Of a stretch of DNA of 64,000 nucleotides, positions 50,610-59,481 are shown piece after piece. The translations under genes and the position numbers were made by a program. Every line of letters begins with the position of its first letter. The stretch's first letter is position 1. The stretch lies in contig NZ_BMEM01000004.1 in NCBI RefSeq assembly GCF_014636495.1, forward strand, positions 311,387 to 375,386, read 5' to 3'. Source of the DNA: Ornithinimicrobium tianjinense (GTDB lineage: Bacteria; Actinomycetota; Actinomycetes; Actinomycetales; Dermatophilaceae). The notes beneath the pieces are model-generated. The model searched no databases. It saw only the letters and a program-made list of their open reading frames with translations, and was not told where the DNA came from.

Positions 50610-53228
50610 ATGACCCCCGACCAGAACTCTCGTCCCGGCCCCGGCCAGGACGACCCCCGGCGCGTCGTCGTCGTGGGCGGCGGCCCCGCGGCCCACCGGC
50701 TCACCGAGGCGCTCGTCTCCCGGCTCCCGGCGGTCGGGAGCCCGTTGGTCGTCAGCGTCCTCGCCGAGGAGCCGCACCGGCCCTACGACCGCGTGGCCCT
50801 GTCCCGGCGGCTGGCCGGTCCGGTCGACCTCACCCTGGCGCCCGACGTCTGGGACCACGCCGCCGTCACGCTGCGGACCGGGACGGCCGTGGCCGGGATC
50901 GACACCGCCGCAGGCACGGTCGTCCTCGCCTCCGGGGAGGAGGTGGGGTACGACGAGCTGGTCCTCGCCACGGGGTCCTTCCCCTTCGTGCCTCCCGTGA
51001 CGAACGCCTCGGCCGCGCGCGTCTACCGCACGCTCGAGGACGTGGACACCCTGGCCGCGGAGATCGCCGAGGTCGCGGCACGCGAGGGCCGGCCCGCCCG
51101 GGTGCTCGTCGTCGGGGGCGGGCTGCTCGGCCTCGAGGCCGCCGGGGGTGCGGCTCAGCTCGGTGCCGAGGCCGCGGTCGTCGACCTCGGCCGGTGGCTC
51201 ATGAGCACGCAGCTCGACGAGGGTGCCGGCCAGGCGCTGGGCCGTCTCGTGCGCGACGCCGGGATCTCGCTGCACCTCGGCTCGCCGCCCGAGGAGGTCC
51301 TCACCGAGGGCGGTGTCGTGCGCGGCGCCCGCCTGGGCGACGGCACGGTCGTCGCCGCCGACGTCGTCGTGCTCTCCGTCGGCATCCGGCCCCGGGACGA
51401 GCTGGCCCGCGCCGCCGGCCTGTCGCTCGGCGAGCGCGGGGGCGTGCTCGTCGACGGCACGTGCGCGACGAGCGTCACGCACGTCTGGGCGGTCGGGGAG
51501 GTGGCCGCCGTCGACGGCCGCTGCATCGGACTGGTGGCACCCGCCAACGCGATGGCCGAGGTCGTCGCGGACCGGATCTGGGGAGGGAGCGCGGTCTTCC
51601 CCGGCGTCGACGACGCGACGCGGCTCAAGCTCGCCGGGATCGACGTGGCGAGCTTCGGCGACGCCTTCGCCCGCACGGAGGGGTCCCTGGAGGTCGTCTA
51701 CGCCGACCCCGCCCGCGGCCTGTACCAGAAGGTCGTCGTCAGCCCCGACGCACGCACCCTCCTCGGCGGCATGTTCGTCGGCGACGCCTCCCCCTACTCG
51801 GCCCTGCGCCCGCTGGTCGGGCGGCCCCTCGACGCCGAGCCCGCGGCCTACCTGTCCGCCGGCGGTCAGGCGCCCCCGGACGCCGAGCTCCCGGACGACG
51901 CGATCGTCTGTTCGTGCAACAACGTGACCGCCGGGTGCATCACGAGCTGGATCCGGGGCGAGCAGGGCCCGGCGTGCACCGACCTGGGCAGCCTCAAGGC
52001 GTGCTCGCGCGCCGGGACGCAGTGCGGCTCGTGCACACCTCTGGTCAAGCGGATCCTCGAGGCCGAGCTGACCCGCACCGGGGTGGCCATCTCCCGGGCG
52101 TTGTGCGAGCACGTGGAGCTCAGCCGCGCCGAGCTGTTCGAGGCGGTGCGGGTCCTGGGGCTGCGCACGGCCGAGGAGGTCATGCGCCGCTTCGTGACCG
52201 GGCTGGGCTGCGACATCTGCAAGCCGGTCGTCGCCTCGGTGCTTGCCACCCAGACCGGGGACTACATCCTCGACGACGGCGCCGGCCCCCTGCAGGACAC
52301 CAACGACCGGGCCCTGGCCAACCTGCAGAAGGACGGGACCTACTCGGTCGTCCCGCGGGTCCCCGGCGGCGAGATCACCCCGGACAAGCTCATGGTCATC
52401 GCCGAGGTGGCGCGGGACTTCGGGCTCTACACCAAGATCACCGGAGGTCAGCGCATCGACCTGCTCGGAGCGCGGCTGGAGCAGCTGCCCCAGATCTGGC
52501 GGCGGCTCGTCGACGCCGGCATGGAGTCGGGGCAGGCCTACGGCAAGAGCCTGCGCACGGTGAAGTCCTGCGTCGGGTCGTCGTGGTGCCGCTACGGGGT
52601 CCAGGACTCCGTCGCGATGGCGATCCTGCTCGAGGAGCGCTACCGGGGGCTGCGCTCGCCCCACAAGATCAAGCTGGGGGTCTCCGGCTGTGCCCGCGAG
52701 TGCGCGGAGGCCCGGTCCAAGGACGTCGGCGTCATCGCCACCGAGCAGGGCTGGAACCTCTACGTGGGGGGCAACGGCGGCTTCCAGCCCGCCCACGCCG
52801 AGCTGCTCGCCACCGACCTCGACGACGAGACGCTCGTCCGCTACGTCGACCGCTACCTGATGTACTACGCGCGCACCGCGGACCGTCTCCAGCGCACGTC
52901 CCGGTGGCAGCAGGAGCTGCCCGGCGGCCTCGACCACGTCCGCGAGGTGGTCTGCGAGGACTCCCTGGGGCTGGCCGCCGAGCTGGAGGAGGCGATGGAG
53001 CAGCACGTCGCCGGCTACGAGGACGAGTGGGCCGCGACTCTGCGCGACCCGGTGCGCCTGGCCCGCTTCCGCTCGTTCGTCAACGCCCCCGACCAGCCCG
53101 ACCCGGAGGTGGTCCTGGTCCCCGAGCGCGGTCAGCGCCGGCCCGCGACACCGCAGGAGCGGGCGACGCTTATCGCCGGCACGGCGATCCCCGTCCGCCC
53201 CGCGGACGACCTGCCGGGGGGCCGCTGA
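50610..53228 (+). CDS. nirB: NADH-dependent nitrite reductase large subunit
   Basis: An 872-residue flavo-sirohaem enzyme reducing nitrite to ammonium. Order: FAD/NADH domain (VVVVGGGPAAHRL, VLVVGGGLLGLEAAGG), BFD [2Fe-2S] domain (VCSCNNVTAG, GTQCGSC), ferredoxin-like half domain, and the sirohaem/[4Fe-4S] domain with KSCVGSSWCRYG and SGCARECAEARSKD. GAGGAG precedes ATG 50610. It heads the operon nirB-SUMT-nnaR, so the cofactor enzyme and activator are made with the user of the cofactor. Confidence 0.95.
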   Translation: MTPDQNSRPGPGQDDPRRVVVVGGGPAAHRLTEALVSRLPAVGSPLVVSVLAEEPHRPYDRVALSRRLAGPVDLTLAPDVWDHAAVTLRTGTAVAGIDTAAGTVVLASGEEVGYDELVLATGSFPFVPPVTNASAARVYRTLEDVDTLAAEIAEVAAREGRPARVLVVGGGLLGLEAAGGAAQLGAEAAVVDLGRWLMSTQLDEGAGQALGRLVRDAGISLHLGSPPEEVLTEGGVVRGARLGDGTVVAADVVVLSVGIRPRDELARAAGLSLGERGGVLVDGTCATSVTHVWAVGEVAAVDGRCIGLVAPANAMAEVVADRIWGGSAVFPGVDDATRLKLAGIDVASFGDAFARTEGSLEVVYADPARGLYQKVVVSPDARTLLGGMFVGDASPYSALRPLVGRPLDAEPAAYLSAGGQAPPDAELPDDAIVCSCNNVTAGCITSWIRGEQGPACTDLGSLKACSRAGTQCGSCTPLVKRILEAELTRTGVAISRALCEHVELSRAELFEAVRVLGLRTAEEVMRRFVTGLGCDICKPVVASVLATQTGDYILDDGAGPLQDTNDRALANLQKDGTYSVVPRVPGGEITPDKLMVIAEVARDFGLYTKITGGQRIDLLGARLEQLPQIWRRLVDAGMESGQAYGKSLRTVKSCVGSSWCRYGVQDSVAMAILLEERYRGLRSPHKIKLGVSGCARECAEARSKDVGVIATEQGWNLYVGGNGGFQPAHAELLATDLDDETLVRYVDRYLMYYARTADRLQRTSRWQQELPGGLDHVREVVCEDSLGLAAELEEAMEQHVAGYEDEWAATLRDPVRLARFRSFVNAPDQPDPEVVLVPERGQRRPATPQERATLIAGTAIPVRPADDLPGGR

Positions 53229-54265
53229 TGCGCGTCGACCTCGACCTCGCCGGCCGGACCGTGCTCGTCGTCGGCGGACCGGCCGCGACGCGACGGGTGC
53301 GCGCGGGCGTCGAGGCCGCCGGCGGCACCGCCCTCGTCCTCCCGGCCAGCGAGGCGGTCACGCTCCTGCGTCCCTCTGCCGAGCCCCCTGCCGGTCCCGC
53401 CGCCGACCTCGTCGTCTGGGTCGAGGGACCCGAGCGTGACCGCGAGCTGGTCCGGTCGTCCGCCCGGTCGGCGCGGGTCCCGGTGACGACCGCACCGCCG
53501 GCTGGCGACCGGGGACGCGTCACGCTGGTCGGGGGCGGGCCGGGGCACGCGGACCTGCTCACCGTCGCGGGACGGGACGCGCTGGCCGCCGCCGACGTCG
53601 TCCTCTACGACCGGCTCGGCCCGCACGACCGGCTCGCCGAGCTGGCCCCCGGTGCCGAGCTCGTCGACGTCGGCAAGACGCCGGGGCACCACGCCGTGCC
53701 GCAGCGCGAGATCGAGCGGCTCCTGGTCGGGCACGCCCTCGCCGGCGCCCACGTCGTGCGGCTCAAGGGCGGCGACCCGTTCGTGTTCGGCCGGGGGTCG
53801 GAGGAGGTGGCCGCCTGCCGGGCCGCCGGGGTGGACGTGCACGTCATACCCGGGGTCACCAGTGCCGTGGCGGTCCCCGGCGCCGCCGGGATCCCGGTCA
53901 CGCACCGGGGGCTGAGCCGGTCGTTCACCGTCGTGTCCGGTCACGTCCCCTTCGACGAGGAGGAGTATGCGCACCTGCGCGGCGTCGGCGGCACGCTCGT
54001 CGTCCTCATGGGCGTGAACACCCTCACCCAGGTCGCGGCGGGCCTCGTGCGCGCCGGCATGGACGCGGCGATGCCCCTGGCGGTGGTGGAGCGCGGCTTC
54101 CTGCCCGGGCAGCGCACGAGGATCACGACCGTGGGCGCCGTCTGCTCGCGGGGCGGGCCCCCGGGCGTCTCCTCACCGGCCGTGGTCGTCGTCGGCGAGG
54201 TCGTGCGGCTCGCCGGGCCCGACGGTGTCGCCGAGCTCGCGGTCGCCGTGGGGGCCTGCGTATGA
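53228..54265 (+). CDS. Uroporphyrinogen-III C-methyltransferase (SUMT) with degenerate N-terminal domain
   Basis: A 345-residue protein. Residues ~98-345 form a complete SUMT (VTLVGGGPGHADLLT, KTPGHHAVPQREIE, VRLKGGDPFVFGRGSEE, VIPGVTSAVAVPGAAGIPVTHRG), making precorrin-2 for sirohaem. Residues 1-95 (RTVLVVGGPAATRRV) look like a shortened CysG-type NAD-binding domain without most of the dehydrogenase/chelatase part, so other enzymes must finish sirohaem. Its ATG overlaps the nirB stop and its stop overlaps the nnaR start. An ATA codon sits in GTCATACCC at 53846. Confidence 0.92.
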   Translation: MRVDLDLAGRTVLVVGGPAATRRVRAGVEAAGGTALVLPASEAVTLLRPSAEPPAGPAADLVVWVEGPERDRELVRSSARSARVPVTTAPPAGDRGRVTLVGGGPGHADLLTVAGRDALAAADVVLYDRLGPHDRLAELAPGAELVDVGKTPGHHAVPQREIERLLVGHALAGAHVVRLKGGDPFVFGRGSEEVAACRAAGVDVHVIPGVTSAVAVPGAAGIPVTHRGLSRSFTVVSGHVPFDEEEYAHLRGVGGTLVVLMGVNTLTQVAAGLVRAGMDAAMPLAVVERGFLPGQRTRITTVGAVCSRGGPPGVSSPAVVVVGEVVRLAGPDGVAELAVAVGACV

Positions 54266-55368
54266 CGCGCCCGTCCACCCCGTCGCTGGCCGGCTTCCGG
54301 GTGGGCCTGACGAACGACCGGCGCTCGCAGGAGTACATCGACGCCTTCGAGCGCCGCGGTGCCGAGGTCCTGCACGCCCCCACCATCCGGACCGGCACCG
54401 GGGACGACCCCGCCGTGGTCGCGGAGACGCGGGCCGTGCTCGCGGCCCGACCCGACATCCTGCTGGCCAGCACCGGCTACGGCATGAGGCGCTGGCTCGA
54501 GCTCTCCGACGAGGAGGGGCTGCTGGAGCCGTTGCTCTCCACGCTGGCGGCGACCCGCATCCTCGTCCGCGGACCCAAGGCACGCGGTGCGGTCCGCGCC
54601 GTCGGCCTCGAGGACCAGGGCACGGGTGAGCACGAGACGATGACCTCCCTCGTCGACCGGGTGCTGCAGCACGACGTGCGCGACGCGGTCGTCGTCGTCC
54701 AGCACGCCGGCTACCTCGACGAGGAGGCCACCGGTCGCCTCCGCCGGGCGGGCGCGACCGTGCTGGCGGTCTCGCCCTACCGCTGGCGGCACCACGAGGA
54801 CGTGGCGGCCGTGCTGCGGCTCGTCGAGGCGGTCTGTGCGCGCACGGTGGACGCGTTGACGTTCACCAGCGCGCCGGCGGTCGAGGCCTTCTTCGCCGTC
54901 GCCGCGCGCCACGGGCTGGTCGAGACCCTGCACGAGGCGCTGCGCGGCGACGTCGTCACCGCCTGCGTCGGTCCGGTGACCGCCGCCCCGCTGCAGGAGG
55001 CCGGCGTCGACCCGCTCGTCCCCGAGCGCTACCGGACCGGCGCGCTCATCAAATTGCTGTGCGAGCACCTGGTCGAGGCGCGCGTCGTGCACGCCCGCAC
55101 CGCCGAGGGTGCGGTGGAGCTGCGGGGGCGCCACGTCAGCGTGGACGGGACCGGGGCCACCCTGACGCCCAACCAGGTGGCGCTCTTCCGGGTGCTGCTC
55201 GAGGCACAGGGACGCACGCTGAGCCAGGTCGAGCTCGGCCAGGCCCTGCCCAGCCCGCTCGACGCGCACGCGGTCGAGATGGCCGTCAGCCGGGTCCGGC
55301 GCGCGCTGCCAGCCCCCGGCCTCATCCGGACCGTTCGCAAGCGGGGCTACCGGGTGCCGGTCCTGTGA
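54262..55368 (+). CDS. nnaR: Uroporphyrinogen-III-synthase-like transcription activator (NnaR type)
   Basis: A 368-residue protein joining a HemD-like domain (residues ~10-250, GFRVGLTNDRRSQEYIDAFE, SAPAVEAFF, ACVGPVTAAPL) to a winged-helix DNA-binding domain of OmpR type (residues ~275-367, LTPNQVALFRVLLEAQG, VSRVRRALPAPGLIRTVRKRGYRV). This is the architecture of NnaR, an activator of nitrate and nitrite assimilation working with GlnR in streptomycetes and mycobacteria. ATG 54262 overlaps the SUMT stop. Whether the HemD part has catalytic activity is unclear. Confidence 0.88.
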   Translation: MTRPSTPSLAGFRVGLTNDRRSQEYIDAFERRGAEVLHAPTIRTGTGDDPAVVAETRAVLAARPDILLASTGYGMRRWLELSDEEGLLEPLLSTLAATRILVRGPKARGAVRAVGLEDQGTGEHETMTSLVDRVLQHDVRDAVVVVQHAGYLDEEATGRLRRAGATVLAVSPYRWRHHEDVAAVLRLVEAVCARTVDALTFTSAPAVEAFFAVAARHGLVETLHEALRGDVVTACVGPVTAAPLQEAGVDPLVPERYRTGALIKLLCEHLVEARVVHARTAEGAVELRGRHVSVDGTGATLTPNQVALFRVLLEAQGRTLSQVELGQALPSPLDAHAVEMAVSRVRRALPAPGLIRTVRKRGYRVPVL

Positions 55369-55389
55369 GGTGGGTGGGCGCCCACCTCA
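55366..55389. terminator. Bidirectional hairpin between nnaR and the sugar porter
   Basis: TGAGGTGGG (55366-55374) pairs with CCCACCTCA (55381-55389). The 5' arm begins with the nnaR stop codon, and the gene on the other strand ends 24 nt away. Confidence 0.7.
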
Positions 55390-55412
55390 CGCCGCACCAC
55401 CGCGGGCTCGCG

Positions 55413-56840
55413 TCAGTCCATGTCCTCCAGCTCGCGGCCGCTCGTCTCCGGCACCCACCTGAGCACGAAGAACAGGGACAGCAGCGCGCACACGGTGTAG
55501 AAGCCGTAGGCGAAGCCCAGGCCGACCTCGGCCATCACGGGGAAGGACGTCGAGATCGCGAAGTTGGCCAGCCACTGCGCCGCCGCGGCGATCCCCAGCG
55601 CTGTCGCCCGGATCGCGTTGTTGAACATCTCGCCGAGCAGCACCCAGACCCCCGGGCCCCACGACATACCGAAGAAGACGACGAAGAGGTTGGCCGCGAC
55701 CAGGGCGACCGGCCCCTGGGTGGCCGAGAGGACCGGCTCGACCGAGCCCGACTCACCGACCACCCGGTCGGCGGTGGCGAAGATCCACGCCATCGTGCCG
55801 AGCGAGAGGAACATCCCGGCCGAGCCGATGATCAGCAGCCGGCGGCGCCCGATCTTGTCGATGAGGGCGATCGCCACGATCGTCACCACGATGTTGGTCA
55901 CCGAGGTGATCACCGTCTGGGTCAGCGCGTCCTCCTCGGTGAAGCCGACCGCCTGCCACAGGGTGGAGGAGTAGTAGAAGATCACGTTGATGCCGACGAA
56001 CTGCTGGAAGACGGACAGGCCGATGCCGATCCAGACGATCGGCAGGACCTTCCCCGCGCTGTCACGCAGGTCGTTGAGCGAGGCGCGGGCCTCGCGGCGG
56101 ACGGTGCGCTGGATCTCGGCCACGCGCTCGGGGATGCCCGAGAGCATCACCCGTCCCAGCACCTGGTGCGCCTCGTCGACCCTGCCCAGGGTGACCAGGT
56201 AGCGGGGCGACTCGGGGATGGTGAGCGCCAGGACACCGTAGGCGACGGCCGGGATGACCTCGGCCCAGAACATCCACCGCCAGGCGGTGCTGCCCCACAG
56301 CGCGTCCCCTGACCCGCCCGCGACGGTGGCCAGGAAGTAGTCGGACAGGAGGGCCACGAAGATGCCCGTCACGATCGCCATCTGCTGCAGCGAGCCGAGC
56401 CGGCCGCGGATCGAGGCCGGCGAGATCTCGGCGATGTAGGCCGGCGCGATCACCGATGCCGCCCCGACCCCGACGCCGCCGACGACCCGCCACAGGATCA
56501 TGTCCCAGGCGCCGAAGGCCAGGCCTGAGCCGACGGCCGAGACCGTGAACAGCACCGACGCCAGCACCATCACCCTGATCCGGCCCATCCGCTCGGCCAG
56601 ACGACCGGCGAGTTAGGCGCCGGCCACGCACCCGAGCAGCGCCGAGCTGACGACGAAGCCGGTCATCCCCGGCCCCATCTCGAAGTCCTCGCGCATCGCG
56701 TTGACGGCCCCGTTGATCACCGCCGTGTCGAAGCCGAAGAGGAACCCGCCCAGGGCCGCCACCGAGGCCAGGAGGATCGCCTGACCGAGGAGGTAGTCGC
56801 GGCCCCCCTCTCGGGCCGTGCTCGTGCCGCTGCTGACCAT
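55413..56840 (-). pseudogene. Sugar-porter MFS transporter interrupted by an in-frame TAA
   Basis: Read from ATG 56840 (GGAGAGG upstream), 75 codons encode the first helices (GGFLFGFDTAVINGAVNAM) and stop at TAA 56615-56613. The same frame continues immediately with LAGRLAERMGRIRVMV, the loop that normally follows, then nine or ten more helices with PESPRYLVTLGR and the final VPETSGRELED. No base is lost, so one substitution explains the break. The next in-frame Met (56588) would make a protein lacking helices 1-2, unlikely to work. Either a recent pseudogene or an assembly error; total 475 codons. Substrate probably a sugar. Confidence 0.85.
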
Positions 56841-56981
56841 GGGCTCGCCTCTCCGTCGGGACGGGCCACGTCCACGTGGCCGCGTGGGAGCCAGTGTGCC
56901 CGACCGGAGGGTGTTTGGCACCCGCCGCGCCCGATAACCTGTGCGACGTACACGAGGCCCGATCACGAGGATGTGAAGACC

Positions 56982-58181
56982 ATGCAGCTGGCGAGCAGGC
57001 TGGACGACCTGGGCACGGAGACCGCGTTCGCGGTCGCCGCGGCCGCCGCGGACTGGAAGGCGCAGGGCCACGAGGTCTACCCCTTCCACCTCGGCGACCT
57101 GGACTTCCCCCTCGCCCCTCACATCGTGGAGGCGATGAACAAGGCCATCGCCGACGGGAAGACGACCTACTGCCCCGGCCCCGGCATCCCCGAGCTGCGC
57201 GCGGCGCTGGCCGACGACATCGGCTCCCGACGCGGCACCTCCTTCGCGCCCGAGAACGTCACCGTGATGACCGGCGGCAAGCCGGTGATCACCAAGTTCG
57301 TCCAGGCCGTGATGAACCCCGGCGACGAGGTGCTCTACCCCAACCCCGGCTTCCCGATCTACGAGTCGCAGATCGAGTACCACGGCGGCGTGGCCAAGGC
57401 CTACCGCTACCTGCCGACCGACACGGGCTTCGCGATCGACCTCGACCAGGTCCGCAGCCTCATCACCGACAAGACCGTCGCGATCATCTACAACGACCTG
57501 CAGAACCCGATCTCCGCCGAGTCGACCCAGGCCGAGCGCGAGGCGATCGCCCAGCTGGCGATCGAGCACGACCTGTGGGTGCTCTCGGACGAGGCCTACT
57601 TCGAGATGCGCTACGAGGGTGAGTCGTCCTCCATCGCCACCCTGCCGGGCATGGCCGAGCGCACGGTCATCCTCTACACCTTCTCCAAGAAGTTCGCGAT
57701 GACCGGCTCGCGCCTCGGCGCCGCGGTCGCGCCCGTGGAGCTGAGCAGGGTCTTCTCGACGATGAACACCAACGACGAGTCGTGCACCACGCACTACGTG
57801 CAGTGGGCCGGCATCGCCGCCCTCCAGGGCACCCAGCAGCCGGTGCAGGACATGCTCCAGGTCCTCAAGGGCCGCCGCGACGCGGCGTGCGAGATCGTCA
57901 ACAGCACCCCCGGCATGTCGGTCCGCGTCCCGAAGTCCACGTTCTACCTCTTCCCGGACGTGACCGAGGCCGTCGAGCTCGTCGGGGCCAAGGACCTCGC
58001 CGACTTCGCCGAGCAGGCGCTGCACAACACCGGCGTGAGCTTCTGCACGCGCAACCACTTCGGCCGCCCGCAGGAGGGCGAGGACCGCACGTACATCCGG
58101 TTCGCCTACTCGGGCCTGTCCGAGGACCGCATCCGCGAGGGCCTGACCGGGCTCAAGCAGTGGATCGAGTCCGCCCGATGA
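56982..58181 (+). CDS. PLP-dependent aminotransferase
   Basis: A 399-residue fold-type I aminotransferase. The PLP lysine is in LYTFSKKFAMTGSRLGAAVAP, and the substrate loop reads IYNDLQNPISAES in place of the usual NPTG. DEAYFEMRYEG supplies the ring-holding residues. ATG 56982 follows AGGA by 10 nt; GTG 56973 is also open. The overlapping hydroxyacid dehydrogenase suggests that the keto acid formed is reduced, but the amino acid is unknown. Confidence 0.85.
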   Translation: MQLASRLDDLGTETAFAVAAAAADWKAQGHEVYPFHLGDLDFPLAPHIVEAMNKAIADGKTTYCPGPGIPELRAALADDIGSRRGTSFAPENVTVMTGGKPVITKFVQAVMNPGDEVLYPNPGFPIYESQIEYHGGVAKAYRYLPTDTGFAIDLDQVRSLITDKTVAIIYNDLQNPISAESTQAEREAIAQLAIEHDLWVLSDEAYFEMRYEGESSSIATLPGMAERTVILYTFSKKFAMTGSRLGAAVAPVELSRVFSTMNTNDESCTTHYVQWAGIAALQGTQQPVQDMLQVLKGRRDAACEIVNSTPGMSVRVPKSTFYLFPDVTEAVELVGAKDLADFAEQALHNTGVSFCTRNHFGRPQEGEDRTYIRFAYSGLSEDRIREGLTGLKQWIESAR

Positions 58182-59140
58182 GCCGCGTCGTCGTCACCGG
58201 CAAGATCCCCAAGCCCGGTCTGGACATCCTGCGCCGCGACGGCCACGAGGTCGTCGCCTGGGACAGCGAGGACCAGCAGAGCCGGGAGCAGCTGCTCGAG
58301 CAGGTCCGCGGCGCCGACGCCCTCGTCACGCTGCTGACCGAGAAGGTCGACGCCGAGCTGCTCGACGCGGCGGGCGAGCAGCTCAAGGTCGTCGCCAACG
58401 TGGCGGTCGGCTACAACAACATCGACGTCGACGCCTGCAGCGCGCGGGGCGTCGTCGCCACGAACACCCCGGGCGTCCTCACCGACGCGACGGCCGACAT
58501 CGCGATGGCCCTCATCCTCATGTCGACCCGCCGGCTGGGCGAGGGCGAGCGGATCATCCGCTCGCAGACCCCGTGGCAGTGGGGGATGTTCTACCTGCTC
58601 GGCTCCGGCCTCCAGCACAAGACGCTCGGCGTCGTGGGCCTGGGCGGCATCGGGGCGGCGACCGCCCGCCGCGCCAAGGCGTTCGGCATGAACATCATCT
58701 ACAGCTCGCGCTCCCAGGCACCGCGCGAGCTCGAGTCCGAGCTCGGTGCGCACCGTGTCGATATGGACACGCTGCTGGCCGAGAGCGACGTGCTCTCGCT
58801 GCACTGCCCGTACTCCCCCAGCACCCACCACCTGCTCTCCACCGAGCAGTTCGCGGCGATGAAGAACACGGCGCATGTCGTCAACACCGCCCGCGGGCCG
58901 GTCATCGACGAGGCCGCGCTGGTCGAGGCCCTCAAGAGCGGTGAGATCGCCGGTGCCGGCCTCGACGTCTTCGAGGACGAGCCGGCCGTGCACCCCGGCC
59001 TGCTGGAGTGCGAGAACGCCGTGCTCCTGCCCCACCTGGGCTCAGCCACCGTGGAGACCCGCACCGCGATGGCGACCCTCGCGGCGGACAACGTCGTCGC
59101 GGTCCTGGCCGGCGGGGAGCCGCCGACGCCGATCCGCTGA
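58178..59140 (+). CDS. D-2-hydroxyacid dehydrogenase (glyoxylate/hydroxypyruvate-reductase-like)
   Basis: A 320-residue NAD(P)-dependent enzyme. The dinucleotide loop is LGVVGLGGIGAATARRAKAFGM; catalytic Arg, Glu and His are in NTARGPVIDE, EDEPAVHP and LLPHLGSAT. The N-terminus ANVAVGYNNIDVDA is typical of glyoxylate reductase GyaR-type proteins. The ATG overlaps the aminotransferase stop (ATGA), so the two form a transamination-reduction pair. A strong terminator follows. Confidence 0.9.
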   Translation: MSRVVVTGKIPKPGLDILRRDGHEVVAWDSEDQQSREQLLEQVRGADALVTLLTEKVDAELLDAAGEQLKVVANVAVGYNNIDVDACSARGVVATNTPGVLTDATADIAMALILMSTRRLGEGERIIRSQTPWQWGMFYLLGSGLQHKTLGVVGLGGIGAATARRAKAFGMNIIYSSRSQAPRELESELGAHRVDMDTLLAESDVLSLHCPYSPSTHHLLSTEQFAAMKNTAHVVNTARGPVIDEAALVEALKSGEIAGAGLDVFEDEPAVHPGLLECENAVLLPHLGSATVETRTAMATLAADNVVAVLAGGEPPTPIR

Positions 59141-59164
59141 GCGAACGGCATACCGGGCAAGCAG

Positions 59165-59194
59165 AAGGCCCCCACCGCGCGCGGTGGGGGCCTT
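59165..59194 (+). terminator. Intrinsic terminator after the hydroxyacid dehydrogenase
   Basis: A 14-bp GC-rich stem (59165-59178 with 59181-59194) is followed by CCTCTTCTG, a T-rich tail. An octamer GGCATACC at 59147 sits just before it. Confidence 0.85.
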
Positions 59195-59216
59195 CCTCTT
59201 CTGTCTCAACACAGAG

Positions 59217-59289
59217 CGCGCCCGAAGGGATTCGAACCCCTAACCTTCTGATCCGTAGTCAGATGCTCTATCCGTTGAGCTACGGGCGC
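59217..59289 (-). tRNA. tRNA-Arg(ACG)
   Basis: On the minus strand, acceptor GCGCCCG/CGGGCGC, anticodon ACG in loop CTACGGA, T-loop GGTTCGAATCC; CCA is not encoded. Its wobble A is the substrate of TadA. Confidence 0.95.
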
Positions 59290-59481
59290 AACGAGGATCA
59301 ACTTTAGCGGACGGTGGGCCGAACGACGAAATCCGGGGTGCGCGGCAGCGCGAGTGTGACCTACGACGCAGCCCGGGAAGGCTCTCGCGGTCGGCGCGTC
59401 CCGCCGCGCGGGTTAACGTGGACGCGAGAGGCAGAGTGGCCTCGTCGAACGACTGGCGCCCAGGCCAGGAAAGGACAAGCG

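Noticed and set aside
51194..53227. Long plus-strand frame overlapping nirB in another phase
   Set aside because: nirB carries all cofactor motifs in its own frame. Only the later part of this open frame, from 53228, is a real gene (SUMT).
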